Below, piece after piece: positions 35,448 to 51,138 of a DNA stretch of 64,000 nt. Source of the DNA: Collybiopsis luxurians FD-317 M1. Its lineage: Eukaryota; Basidiomycota; Agaricomycetes; Agaricales; Omphalotaceae. The stretch's first letter is position 1. Every line of letters begins with the position of its first letter. A program made the position numbers and the translations under genes. The stretch is from NCBI GenBank assembly GCA_000827265.1, contig KN834782.1, positions 434,669 through 498,668 on the forward strand. The letters run 5' to 3'. Under the pieces are notes generated by a model. It ran no database searches. It was given only the letters and a program-made list of their open reading frames with translations, and had not been told where the DNA came from.

Positions 35448-36751
35448 TTATTGATGCCCTCGAACACGCTTAGGTTCATACCTGCGCAACCAATAAGTCA
35501 TGCGAGGGATAATCAGAGAAGAAGGTAACACACAGCTCTTCGAGATACTTTATCTCGTCTTCGTCCAACGTCAAACCAGTGACAACCCTCTCTTCGATAC
35601 GTGTAACCTTCGACATCCCCACAATTGGGCTCGATACCTTCATTTTCACCCATGTCAAAGCTACCTGTGTCATTGTCCAACCCTTCTTCTTGGCAAGTTC
35701 TTCTACGCGCCCGATGATCTTCTTGTCAGTCTCCAAAAGTGGCTTACTGAATCCTCTAGCTTGCATGTACTCGTCCCTAAGGGTATTATCACTCTCTGCG
35801 GGCCTGCAAAGCTTCCCCCCTGCGAGGGGAGACCAGGGGATCAACCCGATTCCGTTGAAGTTGCAGTAGGCATTCATTTCACGTTCCTTCATGAAATGGA
35901 TCATGTGAGGTGCAATAAAACAATCCAGCAGTGCTATTCTTACCTCTTCGCGATAAAGCAATGAATACTCGTTCTGCATACTGATAAATCTAGTCCATCC
36001 ATGCTTCTCTGCAACCTCATTCAAAAGAGCAAACTGCCAGCATCTCATCGAGCTTGCCCCGATATATCGGACCTTTCCAGTCTGAACCAAGTCATGCAAT
36101 GCCTTCATGGTCTCTTCAGCTGGCGTATTGGGGTCAAAGCGATGGATTTGAAACAAATCAATGTAGGAAGTATTCAAGCGTTCCAACGAGGCATCCACCG
36201 CATTGAAGATGGCTGCACGGGACAAGCCGTATTGGTTCACGAATTCGAGTTTGTTACGGTTTTCGGGGTCCAGGATTGCGTGATCTCCCGGGGAGTGACC
36301 AACGATCCCGTAGCATTTGGTTAGGATAAGGATTTGGTTACGGGGAATCTTGTACTAAGCAGGTGTCAGAACAGTTAGTACTGTTGCATATTTGGTTGAT
36401 AAATGCCTTTTCCATGAATCTTGCAATGATTCTTTCCGATTCTCCGTTGCTGTATACGTTGGAAGTATCAATTGTATTCATCCCTCGATCCCAAGCAGCC
36501 TTGAGAACAGGGATAGCCTTTTCTTCGTCAACTACCCACGGCTAAATAGCGACATTGATAAATGGGAGCATACATATATGAGGACTTGGACTCACCAGCC
36601 ATTCCGGAGATCCAAAACCCATCGTCCCAACCTACAGTATCTACTATGTCAGTCTCCGATCACCCCATTAAAATACATTGTAACCAACCACGGGCACGGA
36701 TATTCTCAGTCCAGAGGATCCTAGTTGATGGTATTCGACGTGCTTGCTCAT
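35448..36751 (-). CDS. AKR-1: aldo-keto reductase, aryl-alcohol-dehydrogenase-like
   Basis: Starts at ATG 36751 ([20 protein letters not shown]) and ends at TAA 35448-35450 (YEPKRVRGHQ). The AKR tetrad is visible: Asp in NTIDTSNVY, Tyr in NVYSNGESE, Lys in LILTKCYG and His in FQIHRFDP. The cofactor end has [15 protein letters not shown]. Family members are cytosolic NADPH-dependent reductases; fungal AADs turn aryl aldehydes back to alcohols. Two annotation traps: an in-frame 57-base intron without stops after YREE, and a final intron GTGTGT...GCGCAG. The intron 36355-36406 begins GC, not GT; the paralog AKR-2 has GT at the same place. Confidence 0.85.
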
Positions 36752-37696
36752 AGTAGGGGGACTGGAAGAGAAAATCAAGAGGCAAGATGCTTTCGATTTA
36801 GCCCTGTTCCCTAGTAATCATCTCCCCTTTTATATTTTCGCCAGCGGAAGCTGCACAGGCGAGTAAACCTTCTACTGGGGTGGACCCCCTTCACTCGGAA
36901 GCGAGCGGAAGAATTACGAGTGCATGAAATAAAATGGAATGCCGAGTTTTTGAGGTGGTGAATTCCGCGCCTGATCCTAGACAGGCAATTTTGTATTAGT
37001 CTCATAATATTGATTACTCAAACTAAATGGTGGATACGGTATTATACAGCCGTTTGCAGAAAGTTTTGCCTCTTCGAGTTTTCAACGGCTGTTTATATTT
37101 GTAACTTGATCCGGCTCCGCAATGTACTCAACTGGTTACTCGAACTTATTTTGATGTTTGTGTCATTCCTTCGCTTTGGGCACCCAACGTACCTAACCTT
37201 CGAAAATAGCATTACGCTTCATCGAAATACCCAGTACAGACCCTACCGTTGCAATTTTGCGCGAAAGCAGGACTCCGGACACTTCCCGGGACTGTCAGTT
37301 CTGATACCACGGATCAATTCCATCCAGTGCATCATGTTACAGTATAACCTGTGCTCATTATTGCAATTAAAATTCCACGGCTTTAAGAAGATGTATGCTG
37401 GGCACGAGTCCCTGCCACGCGGCAGCGTTGGCCCATTACCAACGGCAGGGCATCAAGTATATCATGACTGTACCCCCTCGAAAGGGGGGGAGGGGGGAAG
37501 CGTGGGAACTGACCATCAGATCTGGAGATTAGGCGCCGAGATGGAGTCCACAACTGAGGCTCGACTACCTTGACTACTCAGCAAATCTGCTTATAATACA
37601 TCATGAAATCTGAAGTTGCAAGCGTCGACGAAATATGTATTACCAAGTAAACTCAATACAAAATCGAACTAAGGCTACAAACTGGAAGTTACTTTC
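36752..37696. other. no recognised gene
   Basis: The region between AKR-1 and the RBR gene. A plus-strand frame at 37010-37573 is open for 187 codons but has no motifs and looks like chance. G and C runs occur at 37475-37500. Confidence 0.35.
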
Positions 37697-40600
37697 CTAC
37701 ATAATCGTACACCAATTCCCTCCTTCCTCCTGCCGAGTTCGACGCGGAGCTGCCTCAAAGGTACGCATTCGCTGCTCTTGCATTCGAGTTGCCTGTATCT
37801 GCATTTGTTCCTGCTGAAGTCGAACTGCACCATCCCTCTCCTCTATTCCTGGCGCAGCATACCTAGCTTGCAGATAGTTACGCGGCGGCACGACTCGCGC
37901 CGCCCTTCTCGCGGCAGCAAGATTATGCCAATTCTCCAACTCCCTTGCCTGTGCATTGTAATCCATATCGTGGTCAACGCCACCATCGATCACAAATGCA
38001 TCTGCGAGCTCTCTTACCTGCCTATTGTAATCCACATGAGCAACACCGTCATCAAGACCAATTCCTCCGTGGGCAGTATTCATATGAGTGTAAATGGTCT
38101 GCGCATCGAATATCCCCAAACATCGCCAACAGACGTGCGCTCCACATCGACATGTGATATGATTGCACCCCTCAGTCTTCTCTATCCAAACGCTGCACTT
38201 TGGACATCTCTTCACCCCACTCTTCGCTGCCCAGTCCGTGTTCAGCTCCTCGTTGTTGGCTTGGTCATATCGTGCCCTCTGCCTCTCATCGCAAGTCATA
38301 CCTTCGTGCTCTTCATGACATCTAGAACAAATTTCTGAGAAGCACGACGGACAACGAAGATTCGTGGCACAGGCATCAGACGATTCACCACTAGAGGCAC
38401 ATCGGTACAATCTTTCGCAGTCCGGGGTCGTACAATACCGGAAGATATCCGGATTCTTCTCAATGTACTGCATAAATGCCGTTTCGAGTAAGGTGTCGAA
38501 CTGGACCTCAGTGAGAAATTTCTGAATGACGGGTAACGCGATGGGCTTCCGACACTGTGCATCATCCCCGAGACAAACTATGGGAAAGGTCTTGACATCA
38601 GCCGTGAAGAAGTGGTGTAAACAGGCGGAGCAATAAACGTGTCCACACCCGAGCTGAACTGGGACAGAGACTTGATCCAAACAAATCGGACAAATCGGCG
38701 CGGAGTCCTCGGAATATGAGCCTTCTCCGGTACTCAGAGGAGGCAAGGGCTCATTTAGTGATTGGTCGATAAGACTGCGCAAGGCGTGTCGAGCGTCCTC
38801 GCCACCTCGGATGGTGATTCGACAAGGCCAGCTCGAGATATTCAACGACACATTCTCCTCTCCGAACCTTTCTTTCAGATCCGCCACTCCTCGCTTCGTG
38901 AAAAAGCTCACACTTGCTCGTTTCAGCGAAGTTGTATACTCCATCCCTGCCAGTCTCTCGAGCTCCCTTTCAATCGCTTCCCGTACCCTTTCGATAGCCC
39001 TAGCGTCCCCAAATGCTTTGAGGGATTTATATCTCCAGTCAGGAAGAACCAGCACATCGCCTGCTTCGAGCGAACGGAGAAATGCTTTCCCAGAGTCAGA
39101 AAAAAACGACTTGTGCCAAAGTCCGTGTAACTTCTCTCCAGCTGCGAGGTGCTCCACGCGTACTTTGAGTGTTCCAACAACTTTAGCATCCGTTCCAGCA
39201 ACATGAACGAATACTTTATACCTCTCGGGTTTCTCGATTATGCGCATATTGATGTCCCTCTTGTTCATTGTATCAGCCAGGAAGGTCCTCCATCTTGTTA
39301 ATTGAACTCGGTATTGATTGTAGGGGATGGAGATCTCGTATTGAATTGGGTCAGGGAGAGAGAGATGGAAGAAAGTATGGCCGATCCAGGCGAACTTTTG
39401 GTTAAGGAGGGAGTCATATACTCTTTTGGCATCATCCCAGTTGTTGAACCGAGCATAAAGGGTATGGTCACCGTGGGTGTCGTGGGGCTCGTCGAATTCG
39501 GGGGAAGAATGCGCTATGGAAGCGCAAAGATTCTTCAGATGCGCACTAGCAAAAAATTCGTCGTACGGGCTGCTAAAAATCTTCCTCGCCGACCGTCCGT
39601 CAAAAAAGTTTCGAATATCTTCATCTTCCAAATGCACAGGAAGACCGGTGACCAAAATCTGACTGAGGCCAGACAGTGGGAGACGACTGACGGTCGCACG
39701 ACCCGCACCCAAGTCTCGCTCGACCTTGACCCTTCTCCCAAAAACCATCGTGCCATTAAACCGCCGAATCTTCTCATCCGCCTCGAATCCAGAATCATAT
39801 GTAAGTGCATAGCGCGAGGACGGAGGCCTCCACGAGATCCTCAATGTTGAGCCATTTCTTCGAACATTCATCCCAGCCGTTGCTCCGCCGGTCTCGTTCA
39901 ACTCGAACTTGAGTCGATGGCTGTTACGAAAGTAAACACCGTCCAACCTCTGAATCATGTCTTTGCCAGTCTCTCCGTGAGCGATGATCACTCCCTCCTG
40001 AGAATGGTTCCAACGTTTGAGGGTGACAAGTAGAAATCTACCGTTGTAGCTCGAGTCACGGTTTTCCTTCTCCTTCCCTTTACCCTTGTTCGCGTTTAGC
40101 CCCGCTCCCATGCTAGCATCCAAAAATTCCCTAACTTCATCGATCTTCGCCCCTAGCGGTATATTACGCATCACCACTCGACACGTTTCGAAGCCCGGAA
40201 TGACTCCTATTCCCCGTATCCTCTCCTCCTCCTCCTCTTGGTTCGGATCTTCTGCACAAACACCGACCTTGACCCCAGCTCCAAACGTCACAAGCGTCGA
40301 TCCTAGCTGAACTCGCCGGATGGTAACGAGTGCGTCCGCACGATGCTTCTCTGCGACTGCGAGCTCGGTCTTGCGCTTCATTTCGAGTTCAAGCTCCAGC
40401 GCTTTACGTTTAGCCTCGATCTCCTTCAACTCCAAGTCTTTGCGTCTAGCTTCGAGCTCAGCCTTCCGTATAGTTTCCAGCTCGGCTTTACGTCTGGCCT
40501 CTGCTTCTACTGCTACTGCTTCTTTTTGCGCTTCTGCTTCTCGTTCCTGTTCCTTTCGGGTCTTCTGAGCGGGAGTACTTGCTGCTGCAGCACGTTGTCC

Positions 40601-41468
40601 TTCCAAATCTACCGCTTCCTCTTCTTCCCTCTGCTTCTCCCGCTCTACCTGTCTCCGCCCTTCCCCCTTCTTTTCCCTCTTCCTTCTCTGCTTTCCCACT
40701 GCCCTTCTATATCCGGGCGGCTGTGGCGGCTGTAGTACTTGAGTCGCGTTCATATCAACGATAGATGGAGCCGTGAACGGAGATATGATGGATCCGGACT
40801 CGGATATCGATGCGGTGGTGGAAATAGGACGAGTCAATCCCGCCAATGACGGAGGAGGTACGACGAGGTTATTATCGCTACTCTGATTGAGGCTGCTGTT
40901 GTTCTCCGTGTGAGCAAAGGGACATTGATCACCTTTTACGCATGAGCCTTTTCTACGCCATGTGTAACATGGTTTTTGGCGAGAGGGTGTGTGGGGCTGA
41001 GGTTGAGCCGACCGCTTTGGCTGGATGACAACAGGAAAGGGAGGAGATAGTGGAGGAGAAGGTGGGGTCGCGGTTGAGGTCTAGTAGGTATAGCATAGCG
41101 TATAATTAGTATGGCAGCGTGCGAGCTAAATCGAAGAGAAAAATTACCTCTTCATCAATCGGGGACGTAATCACTGCTGCAGCTAAAGCGGAACTGGACC
41201 GACGCTGCGCACCAGGAGCAGACCTAGGCATGTTTGCAGCAGGTACGGTAGGCAGCATCGAGTCATGGCGCATTTTACATCTATCACCAAAACGACAATT
41301 GCCTCGATTAAAGTACGGGCACGGCTTCTCTGCTAAGCCGGAGAAAAGGCCGAGATCAGCTTCACCGGTACCAGCAACTGTGGCGTTCAGGATACCCGGG
41401 TCGGAGGGAGCTGAACGGCGATGGGAGCGTTCTACACGACGCCGAGGTACAGCTGGGGTTGTAGACAT
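37697..41468 (-). CDS. RBR-type E3 ubiquitin ligase with two CCCH zinc fingers
   Basis: Two exons (41468-41148 and 41080-37697, intron 67 bases) encode about 1234 residues. A CCCH finger lies near residues 49-67 (CPYFNRGNCRFGDRCKMRH) and a second near 145 (C-x8-C-x5-C-x3-H, in KGSCVKGDQCPFAH). Residues ~235-365 are a charged K/R/E-rich coiled coil. Two RRM-like stretches follow (CRVVMRNIPLGAKIDEVREF; ILVTGLPVHLEDEDIRNFF). RING1 starts near 890 (CPICLD...CGHVYCSAC), then IBR, then RING2 with GCNHITCRCGAHVCWRC; the Cys of HITC is the expected catalytic residue. The protein ends CTIM, a CaaX-like box. It probably couples RNA or membrane targeting to ubiquitination; substrate unknown. Confidence 0.85.
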
Positions 41469-42812
41469 GGGGGTTTCGAGACAAGAGCAGTGGAGCTGAC
41501 CTCAGCACAGGATAAACACGAAGTAAAGGTGGGGTCTAGCCTGCCGCGTGGGCTGGTCGTGGGTATAAAGGTTAAGAGGTAAGATTTGGTGAGCCGCCCA
41601 CAAAGGCAAAGGTTGTCGGACTAGTCTGTAGTTGATCGAGAAGGCAGTGGGTTTCTACAGAACCCTCGATTTGAATGGAATGATTATGCTATTCTGAATG
41701 CAGGTTCCTTTTTTGCTTTCCGAAGGAAATCATTAGAACATTTGATGGCGAGTCGGAAGTCCAAATCCAGAGAAGGCGCGAAGCATTTCTACAATTTCAC
41801 TGCATTGAGTCAACAATGACTAAGGCCTAGTGAGAATGTAATAAAGCTGCTCCATGTCGTACGCGCTAGTTTGCTAGTCTTTTCAAGCATTTACTCGTAA
41901 TAATAGCGCACCAAACGAACTAATTATATCAGATCGAATGACTATTAACCTGGGTCAGACCAAGTCAATCTTCGTCGTTAACCCAATATAGTATGAAAGT
42001 ACCAAATGCATAGAAGGAATTTCTAGTCAATTTTCGATAGCCAGCATAAGCCGAAACTGTTGTACATAGGTGAGAATCCAATTTGGATTAGCGAAAAATT
42101 GACATTCTGTGAACGTCCAATTCTTCTCCTCGGCCTTTCCTCTTTTACTGACGTGAAATCTGTCAGAAAAAAATTAGCTTGTTTCGAACGAAAATCCGAC
42201 GCACATAGTAAAAATTCAGTTTAACTATGTAGTTCTTCCGAACAACATGATGGTTGGAAGGAAGACTGGTCTCCTGGTCTCCGGACCGATACTAAATATC
42301 ATTATGAAATGTCTTGGCACCTGCTGAAATCCATATTCTAAACTCTGGAGGCAACGCGTACAACCTAACTTCCAAAAAAACGAAAAACTTGGACTCGTGG
42401 CCATCCTCGTCATCGCATATCAGCGACGTTTATACTGAAGAATCCACAACGTATCTTTCCGCCTCTCCAATCAGACACAGTACTTTCAAAATTCGCTATT
42501 TTCACAAACCCGTTGGTCAATGCCCGGTTTCTCCCTTTATATATCCCCTTCTTCACCCGGTACCTCAAATTATAAATGTGTTGGTCAAATTTTAAAGTGC
42601 CACCAGAGAACAAATGACCATCTTCGACTAATTTCTAACCCCATGCCCCATGATTCTCACCGAATCAATGAAAAGCCGTCATGGCTGACTGTTATGATCC
42701 ATCTCGGGCGCATTAGGACGACGGGAAAGTATATAAGGAAGTAATAGAGGTAATAGAGAGATTTTGACTAGCGAACGCATTCCCCGCCGTCAGCCTTACC
42801 TGACAAGTCGAG
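41469..42812. other. intergenic region upstream of GMC-D and the RBR gene
   Basis: Divergent intergenic region of 1.3 kb with no recognised gene; short frames at 42225-42613 overlap each other and lack motifs. Confidence 0.4.
42730..42736 (+). promoter_or_regulatory. TATA box of GMC-D
   Basis: TATATAA lies 83 bases before the ATG at 42813. Confidence 0.5.
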
Positions 42813-45309
<2,497 letters not shown>

Positions 45310-45432
45310 GAGGACTGGAACTGGATTGTATTTATGCGGATCGTTGAATGCTACTCGAAGCATGTGTAATACATTTTTCTGTTTATGACTGAGAGCATGT
45401 CATGGGGTACCGCAGTGTACTTAAGTACTTGT

Positions 45433-45526
45433 GCATTAATGGGGTAGTGGTAACCTGGGTCGTTGCCAAATACGCTATTGTGTTTGTCAGTTCGACCCGC
45501 CGGGGGTTCGATTCCCCCTTAATGCA
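45433..45526 (+). tRNA. tRNA-Gly (anticodon GCC) with 23-nt intron
   Basis: Acceptor GCATTAA pairs with TTAATGC, T arm GGGGG-TTCGATT-CCCCC, anticodon stem GGTCG/CGACC. The anticodon GCC is at 45465-45467; a 23-nt intron (45469-45491) sits one base after the anticodon, the standard eukaryotic place. The mature form would be 71 nt before CCA. Confidence 0.85.
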
Positions 45527-45734
45527 TATACGTGGTTTGTGGTTGTTGATTTTTATTTTATAGTTTTTGGCCGCGAAACTATTGCTACATTTCTCGTAAC
45601 TATGCTTTGTAAATAACGAGCCAGGTAAATGGCAAGAGCGTACTCATACTTATGATCAGGCCGAATAGTTCCAGTCACACGTGGGCTAGGGATTTCCCTG
45701 GTCTAATACACAATTCCTATCTCGTACTACCATC

Positions 45735-47155
45735 ATGGATAAACCAGTCGAGTACCGCCAGCTAGGATCCTCCGGATTAAGGGTTTCCGTGCCTATTGTA
45801 TGTCGTGCCTGTGACTAGACGCAACGAAATGATAATAGATTCTGTATAGGTGGGCGCGATGAGCTTCGGGTCTCCTCTGTGGGCGGTAGGTTGATCATCT
45901 ATGATCGGGCATGTTCTTGTAACGAATAAGTTGCTTTCCGATTTCGCTAGCCCTGGATTCTTGACGAAGATAAATCGATCCCCATTCTCAAGGCAGCTTG
46001 GGATCGTGGTGGGTGGTTCTGCTCCTTCAGTTTTTTAGCTACGCTTATAGATCATCCTCTCAAGGTTTCCAGACCATAGACACGGCAAATGTCTACGGAA
46101 ACGGGGAATCGGAGAAAATCATCGCAAAATTCATCGCAAAGGTATGCTGTTGCAAATCGCAGTGCTGAACTTGATTTTAAAGTGACCCGCTATAAGTACA
46201 ACATTCCTCGAAACCAGATCGTCATCATGACCAAATGCAACGGTTTGGTCGCCGATGACCCAGGAACTCGTACATACTACAACCCTCAGATGCAGAATAT
46301 GCCTCAGTATGTCAATCAAGCTGGACTTTCTCGTGCCGCTATTTTTAACGCCGTCGACGCGTCCTTGAAACGCTTGAACACTTCCTATGTCGACCTCCTC
46401 CAGATTCATCGTTTCGATCCCAAAGTTCCCGTGGAGGAGACGATGAAGGCTTTGCATGACTTGGTGCAGAGCGGAAAGGTTAGATATATCGGAGCTAGCT
46501 CCATGAGATGTTGGCAATTCGCTCGCATGAATGAGGTGGCTGAAAAGCACGGGTGGACGAAGTTCGTTAGCATGCAGAATGAGTATTCGTTACTTTATCG
46601 GGAGGAGGTACGCGTCAGATATTAAATGATTGGCATATATTCACCTTTGTTCACATGAAAGGAACGTGAAATGAATGCTTATTGCAACTTCAATGGCATC
46701 GGACTCATTCCATGGGCTCCACTCGCGGGTGGTACGTCTTTAGCATTAAGCAGTCAGCGAGGAAGCTCAAGAGTTTTGTAGGCCGATTATGTCGTCCCGT
46801 AGACGCATCGCTGACTGTTCGAGGCGAAGCTATGAAATCAAGTCCATCTTATACGCCGTTCTCAGAGGCCGATAAAGCTATTATTAACCGCGTGGAAGAG
46901 GTAGCAAAGAACAGGGGATGGACCATGGCTCAAGTCGCCCTGGCTTGGGTGGCTATGAAGGTTTCCAGTCCTATCGTAGGCATGTCCAGTGCTGAGAGGG
47001 TGGAGGACAGCATCATCACCGGCATGGTGCTTGACGATAAAGAAGTGAAATATCTGGAAGAACCGTAAGATTCTGTCTCTTTTCGGAGTTTCTGCTTATT
47101 CAATGTATGGAATTTGCACAGATACGAGCCTAAGAAAGTACGAGGGCATCTATGA
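45735..47155 (+). CDS. AKR-2: aldo-keto reductase, aryl-alcohol-dehydrogenase-like
   Basis: A close paralog of AKR-1, from ATG 45735 ([20 protein letters not shown]) to TGA 47153-47155 ([10 protein letters not shown]). The catalytic set is present: Asp in QTIDTANVY, Tyr in NVYGNGESE, Lys in VIMTKCNG and His in LQIHRFDP. Intron positions match AKR-1 except for one extra intron inside GATCGTG|GTGGGT (about 46009), which AKR-1 lacks. The donor matching the GC donor of AKR-1 is a normal GTATGC here. It lies downstream of GMC-D in the same direction and converges with the OPT gene, 216 bases apart. Confidence 0.85.
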
Positions 47156-47371
47156 TTAACGGTCCAGCAGAAACTTCTGTTTTTTTAAGCAAGTGGCGAT
47201 GATACGTCGGTGTATATGCATATCTTGAAATGCCGAATAGAGCTCTCTGAGGACATGCTGGTACTCACGTTCGCCACAAGCAAGGGATGGCAGAAGTACA
47301 TGTTGCTACAATAGACATACATACAAACATATCCAAAGACCACGTAAGCTCGTACAGAACTTCATTCACGA

Positions 47372-50300
47372 TCATACCCAAGTATCAGGCCTGTGGTTGA
47401 CGCCGTCAGAACAGACGCTACATCAGAAGAGCTTGCACCAACTTACCCAAAACCACCAGGCGGAGGAGTGAGGAGGGACACTCCTTGTCCATCGGCCGTA
47501 TTCACAAAGACAGTGTTGCCCCACCAGGTGTCAATATTATTCAAACCAATCGTACCATCCCGGGGGAATTGCAAGCAGAAGAAGAGTACAACCGTAGAGA
47601 TTGCAACTCCAGAGTCCATCGCAGCGGAGAGGACATAGTTATACTTGGCCCACCAGGAGAAGTGTCTGCGACGAATGAGATATTGGAAAATGAACCCTAC
47701 AATGGCCCATGGAACGTAGTTGATAGATGTGGCTGGGGGAAGAAGACCAGTACCAGTAAATATGACTGGGAAGCTGTGAAAATCGATTGGAATTAGTCTT
47801 TGAAATAACAGTAAAACGCTACATACTTGACGTAGCGAATGAAACTGTTGGGCCACTTCAGACTAATGAGCCAGGCTGAGAGAGGCGCAAGGAAGCCAAC
47901 AAGGAAGAAGAATAGAAGTCCTGCGGGATAGATATGAGTTATTGAAATTTCCGAGCGGGACTGAATTCCACTGACCATAATAGGTTGCGCCATGGGAGAA
48001 GATTCGTTTCGGGCCAATCACACCCCATATTATACTGGCTGTACCGAACACCGTCGTCGAAGGACAGACGAAATCGTCAGGTTGGTCTGAATCACACATT
48101 CCTTTGATGTTTGTGAACATCCATGCTTGTACCCCGAGCTGTGTAGTTCCAGCGATCATAGCCGCTAATACCTGTGCAGTAAACATTGTTTTCGGTGGTA
48201 TCTTCATGTAGTGACCCAGCTTGAGGTCTTGCGTAAATTGCAGGGCTGGATAATAAAATTAGCAGCTGTTTAAAATAGAATAGGATATATATAACCGTAC
48301 CCCTAAAGGTCGTCAGTTGAGAACGTAGGACACAGATAGGTACCACTGATAAACTTACTGAGCCATGGTAATGTATCCCCAAGTTTTGAACATCATCATC
48401 GCGACCTAAAGCCATTGCTTTAGCCTTCCTCAGGTTTCTCCGATAAGCCGTAACTCACCGGACGACCAGGAAGCGCATAACCGATGATAAGTTCCGTAAT
48501 GACATTGAGACCAACTGCAAGGTACGGTGAGTATCGGCAAAAGTGTAGATATTCTTAGCTCTACCTTGTTGATTGGTGATAGCTTGAATAATACCGATGG
48601 GAATAGTGTACACAAATGCTATCGGAACAGGCGGTAAGCTACGCCACTGGACCTGAAGGAACGGCGTAACTCACAAACCACAAGGGCAAGGATATAGTAC
48701 CCAACAGGGAATTTTGTGTCCCACACAGTTATAGAAATCACACCGAATGTGAACATGACCACTGCAAAACTCTTCTGAGATTTTGAAGAGGAGATAGGCT
48801 GAAACTGCTCTCACGGAAGACAATGACATACCACCAGTTGGGTACTTGGTCGTAACGTGACATAAGACGTGCGTGGATGTCGGCCTGTATTGAAATCTGG
48901 TCTCAGTCCAAAGTATTCTGAAAGGCTACCAAACTCACCTGTTCATGGATAGAGCGACGAGCCTGGACCCAAATTTGCTTTCGGTAAAAGAGGCTGAAAA
49001 ATATCTTGTTAGTAGTGAAAAGTGAAACTCGATTACACGAGAACAACATACAATGTATGGGTGATTGTCGCTGTCACACTGGCGAAGGACAGTCCTGAAA
49101 GAAAAAGTCAGGGATAGAGCCGCATAAAATCTGTCTACTACTTTACCATATGACATGGCGAACGTCACGGACAGGTACAATGGACTATATGCGTGATACG
49201 CCTCCTCGTTGAAAGTGCCATCTGGATTAGTGATTTGGGAAACATCGTAAACAGTTCCATTGCGGTTGAAGGAACCGTCATTTAGCACACTATCCCAAGA
49301 TTAGTGATTCAACTCAATGTGAATGGGCGGTAAACGTACGGCAGATAAGCAGAATTCCATGTGTTGGTATACTTCAGGTTCATGTCAGTCCAATTTCAAC
49401 TGTCTAAAACGAACGCCACACACGTAAAGAATGGGTGCGATAAGCCCTGCAGAAAATGTTCATTAGAAAACAGTGCAGCCTCTAGAAGACTTGGAGATCC
49501 TTACAGTAGAAGAAGACGAATGCAAAGGCAATGTTCCCCTCTGCCCACCAGGGTGCTATGAAAGACCCTTTAGTCACAGACGCTGTTAAAAGTGTGAGAG
49601 TATGCTTACTTGCCAGCGGAGAGCCAATATAGGCAATCTTTAAACAGTATTAGTCGGTTGAACGCCACAAAAACAAAGCTATTTTTACCTGAGCCCAGTC
49701 GAAAGTGAGCAAGCTCATTCCGAGACCAGAACGATACTGTTGCAACGTTTAACCCGAAATACGAGAAATATCAAGAAAGAAAACATACTCCAAACATCTG
49801 GTTAACTTTAACGTTATCCGGTACGATCCAACAGACCCAGGAAAAGTAACTCAGAGCTTGGAATAGGTATCCAGGCATGAAGTACCACGAGAAGGATCCC
49901 ATGAACGCGAAAAGGAAGAATCGTTCACGGCTGATACCCCCGCGGGTTCCCATTCCTGCGTACTGGGTAGAGTGCAAAGTGTTGAATAATGCACCTAGCA
50001 GGCGAAGTCAACAACAGGCCGAGATGTTAATGGTACAACAGCTTACAAGTAACAAGATCGGTGGGCCAAACTAAACCAAATGGGTTGTCAGACATCGTTC
50101 TATCTGCAAGCAAGGAGACGTACTCATTGAAGGCGGCTGTACAAGGAACCTTCTGCATATTCCACCAATTGAGAAGCCGATAAGCTGGGTGGACATAACC
50201 ATGAACCATTGATAACTAAAATTGAACACTTGATGGTAGAAGACTCGTTGAACGGCAACTATATCGGTCGCGTAGGCACTTTGATAACCAACGGTAGCCA

Positions 50301-51138
50301 TTATCGTAACGAGGACCTGGATAAAAATAGGAAATGTCAACGAATGTGCATTGGAGCAGATTTCTGTTACGTACATGTTCTTTGATAGTGAAGGGACCAG
50401 GATTAAGTGCGACCCCGAAAACTTTCACGTTGGGAACCAAACGAGCCCATCCTCTTCCTATGGGAAACGCAAGAAGCTGGGCAACGAGCTGAGAACAAAC
50501 AGATCAGTTTCAATTAGAAATGAGCATTATATTTCCACCGACGCCTGTTATTGTGACCCTGGAGAAAAAAAGATGTCATTATAATTGGCTGTCTCTGTCG
50601 GTCTCAGACCACTCACGAAGGGTAGCGAAAGAAGAAGAACTGGTTCAGTCCCTAATAATGAGGGTCGATATCAGTGGCTTTTCACTCCCGGGTAGTGAGT
50701 GTTCGGCTTACCGGAATCAAAACTAGATGAGACGATCTCAGAATCAGAATGGACGAACAGAACGGACTTTCGAACGTACCAGCCCAGATAATTCCGATTA
50801 CCCATGAGCGTAAAGTATTGACAGGGATGGATGGGTCATCCGTATTTGCCACGGCAGATCGAACCTCAGGGTAAGGGGAGTCATCCTCTGTAATGTTGTG
50901 AGCTAAGGTTGAGAAGATTTAGGAAAGAACAAACCGAGCACTCCTTCGATGGCAGCATCCTTGTCGATGTTAGGGTCATCGAAGTCAGGTAAAGCAACCG
51001 CTTCGATTTCCTCTGTAGTCAAAGAAGTTGAGAATGCTGTAAAGCTGTCCAAACTAATCCCTTACCTATCTCAGAAGGCCTGATCCCCTTCTCGGTGTCT
51101 GCGAAATCTCCGCTCTGCTTGTCTTCAACGAACGACAT
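47372..51138 (-). CDS. oligopeptide transporter, OPT family
   Basis: Many small exons run from ATG 51138 (MSFVEDKQSGDFAD) to TGA 47372-47374 (GGFGPDTWV). Diagnostic blocks include the OPT signature NPGPFTIKEH (about 50400), FMVMSTQLIGFSIGG, RRFLVQPPSM, FFLFAFMGSFSWYFMPGYLF, SYFSWVCWIVP, a luminal-type segment with DGTFNEEAYHAYSPLYLS, then FFFLVGFLAPLSAWL and NNIDTWWGN near the end. The protein should be a plasma-membrane proton-coupled importer of small peptides or peptide-like compounds such as glutathione. I did not resolve each of the roughly 15-20 introns. The spliced end adds PDTWV beyond an apparent stop at 47444. Confidence 0.85.

Noticed and set aside
37010..37573. 187-codon plus-strand frame between AKR-1 and the RBR gene
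   Set aside because: No recognisable domain, odd composition and no splice partners; treated as chance.
38296..40735. Many long frames on the plus strand opposite the RBR gene
   Set aside because: They are antisense shadows of the long minus-strand coding exon with repetitive charged codons.
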